NCBI RefSeq assembly: GCF_900101045.1
Contig: NZ_FNFN01000007.1
Coordinates: forward strand, 248,001 to 312,000
Origin: Nocardioides sp. YR527
GTDB lineage: Bacteria; Actinomycetota; Actinomycetes; Propionibacteriales; Nocardioidaceae
Direction of reading: 5' to 3'
DNA: 64,000 nt
The notes below the pieces were generated by a model, which did no database searches, was not told the DNA's origin, and saw only the letters and a list, made by a program, of their open reading frames with translations. The position numbers were made by a program, and so were the translations under genes. Shown one piece after another: positions 63,998 through 64,000 of the stretch (its first letter is position 1; the number at the start of each line of letters is the position of its first letter).

Positions 63998-64000
63998 GGC

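Overview
This window is about 70% GC chromosomal DNA from an actinobacterium. Gene density is high, NNC/NNG codons dominate, CGTACG-type Arg/Thr codon pairs are frequent, GTG and TTG starts are common, and 1-4 or 8 bp translational overlaps (ATGA, TGATG) link most operons. A DUF222/HNH (13E12-type) endonuclease, an LCP-family ligase, LIV-type transporters and acyl-CoA catabolic genes fit Nocardioidaceae, most likely Nocardioides or a close relative. That is inferred from style and content, not from a marker gene. I saw no tRNA, rRNA, CRISPR array or prophage.

Region 1 (1-25.7 kb) is a surface-glycopolymer locus. A long minus-strand run (15835 to 5331) encodes a Gfo/Idh sugar oxidoreductase, an SDR epimerase, two DegT/DnrJ/EryC1 aminotransferases, a NeuD-type acetyltransferase, a GT2, a Wzx-like flippase, a WsaF-like glycosyltransferase and an asparagine-synthase-like protein without the glutaminase cysteine. 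Nearby are an O-antigen ligase/polymerase, two Wzz-like co-polymerases and a methyltransferase cut by the window edge. Two secreted DUF4082 proteins flank the run; one is 1588 aa with four DUF4082 modules. Upstream lie an acyl carrier protein, a CysE/LbH acyltransferase and a GT2, and divergently asnB plus a NadE-like ligase.

Region 2 (25.7-29.5 kb) holds an SRPBCC/ArsR pair behind a clear palindromic operator. It is followed by a non-coding segment with 62-bp tandem repeats and a DUF222/HNH gene bracketed by two inverted copies of a 150-190 bp repeat.

Region 3 (29.5-39.3 kb) continues the envelope theme: AMP-dependent ligase, SGNH hydrolase, AcpS and a VOC protein on the minus strand; then an anchored protein, an MFS carrier, a TolB-like protein and a WbpD-like acetyltransferase on the plus strand; then a LuxR-type two-component pair and an LCP ligase closed by a 24-bp-stem terminator. 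ACP, AcpS and AMP ligase together suggest ACP-dependent acylation linked to the polymer.

Region 4 (39.3-64 kb) is metabolic. It contains a second ArsR/SRPBCC/VOC set, an SsuABC-like importer, an ALDH/lipocalin-like/APH-like operon behind a KstR-like operator, an orphan hoxX, a small alarmone synthetase, a PrsW-like protease, and a LacI-controlled seven-gene operon coupling a LIV-type importer to two secreted carbohydrate-related proteins. It ends with ArfB, an acetyltransferase, an acyl-CoA dehydrogenase and a CoA-binding protein. Between arfB and the acetyltransferase sits the most unusual feature: about 570 bp of 21-bp repeats in two mirror-image arms.
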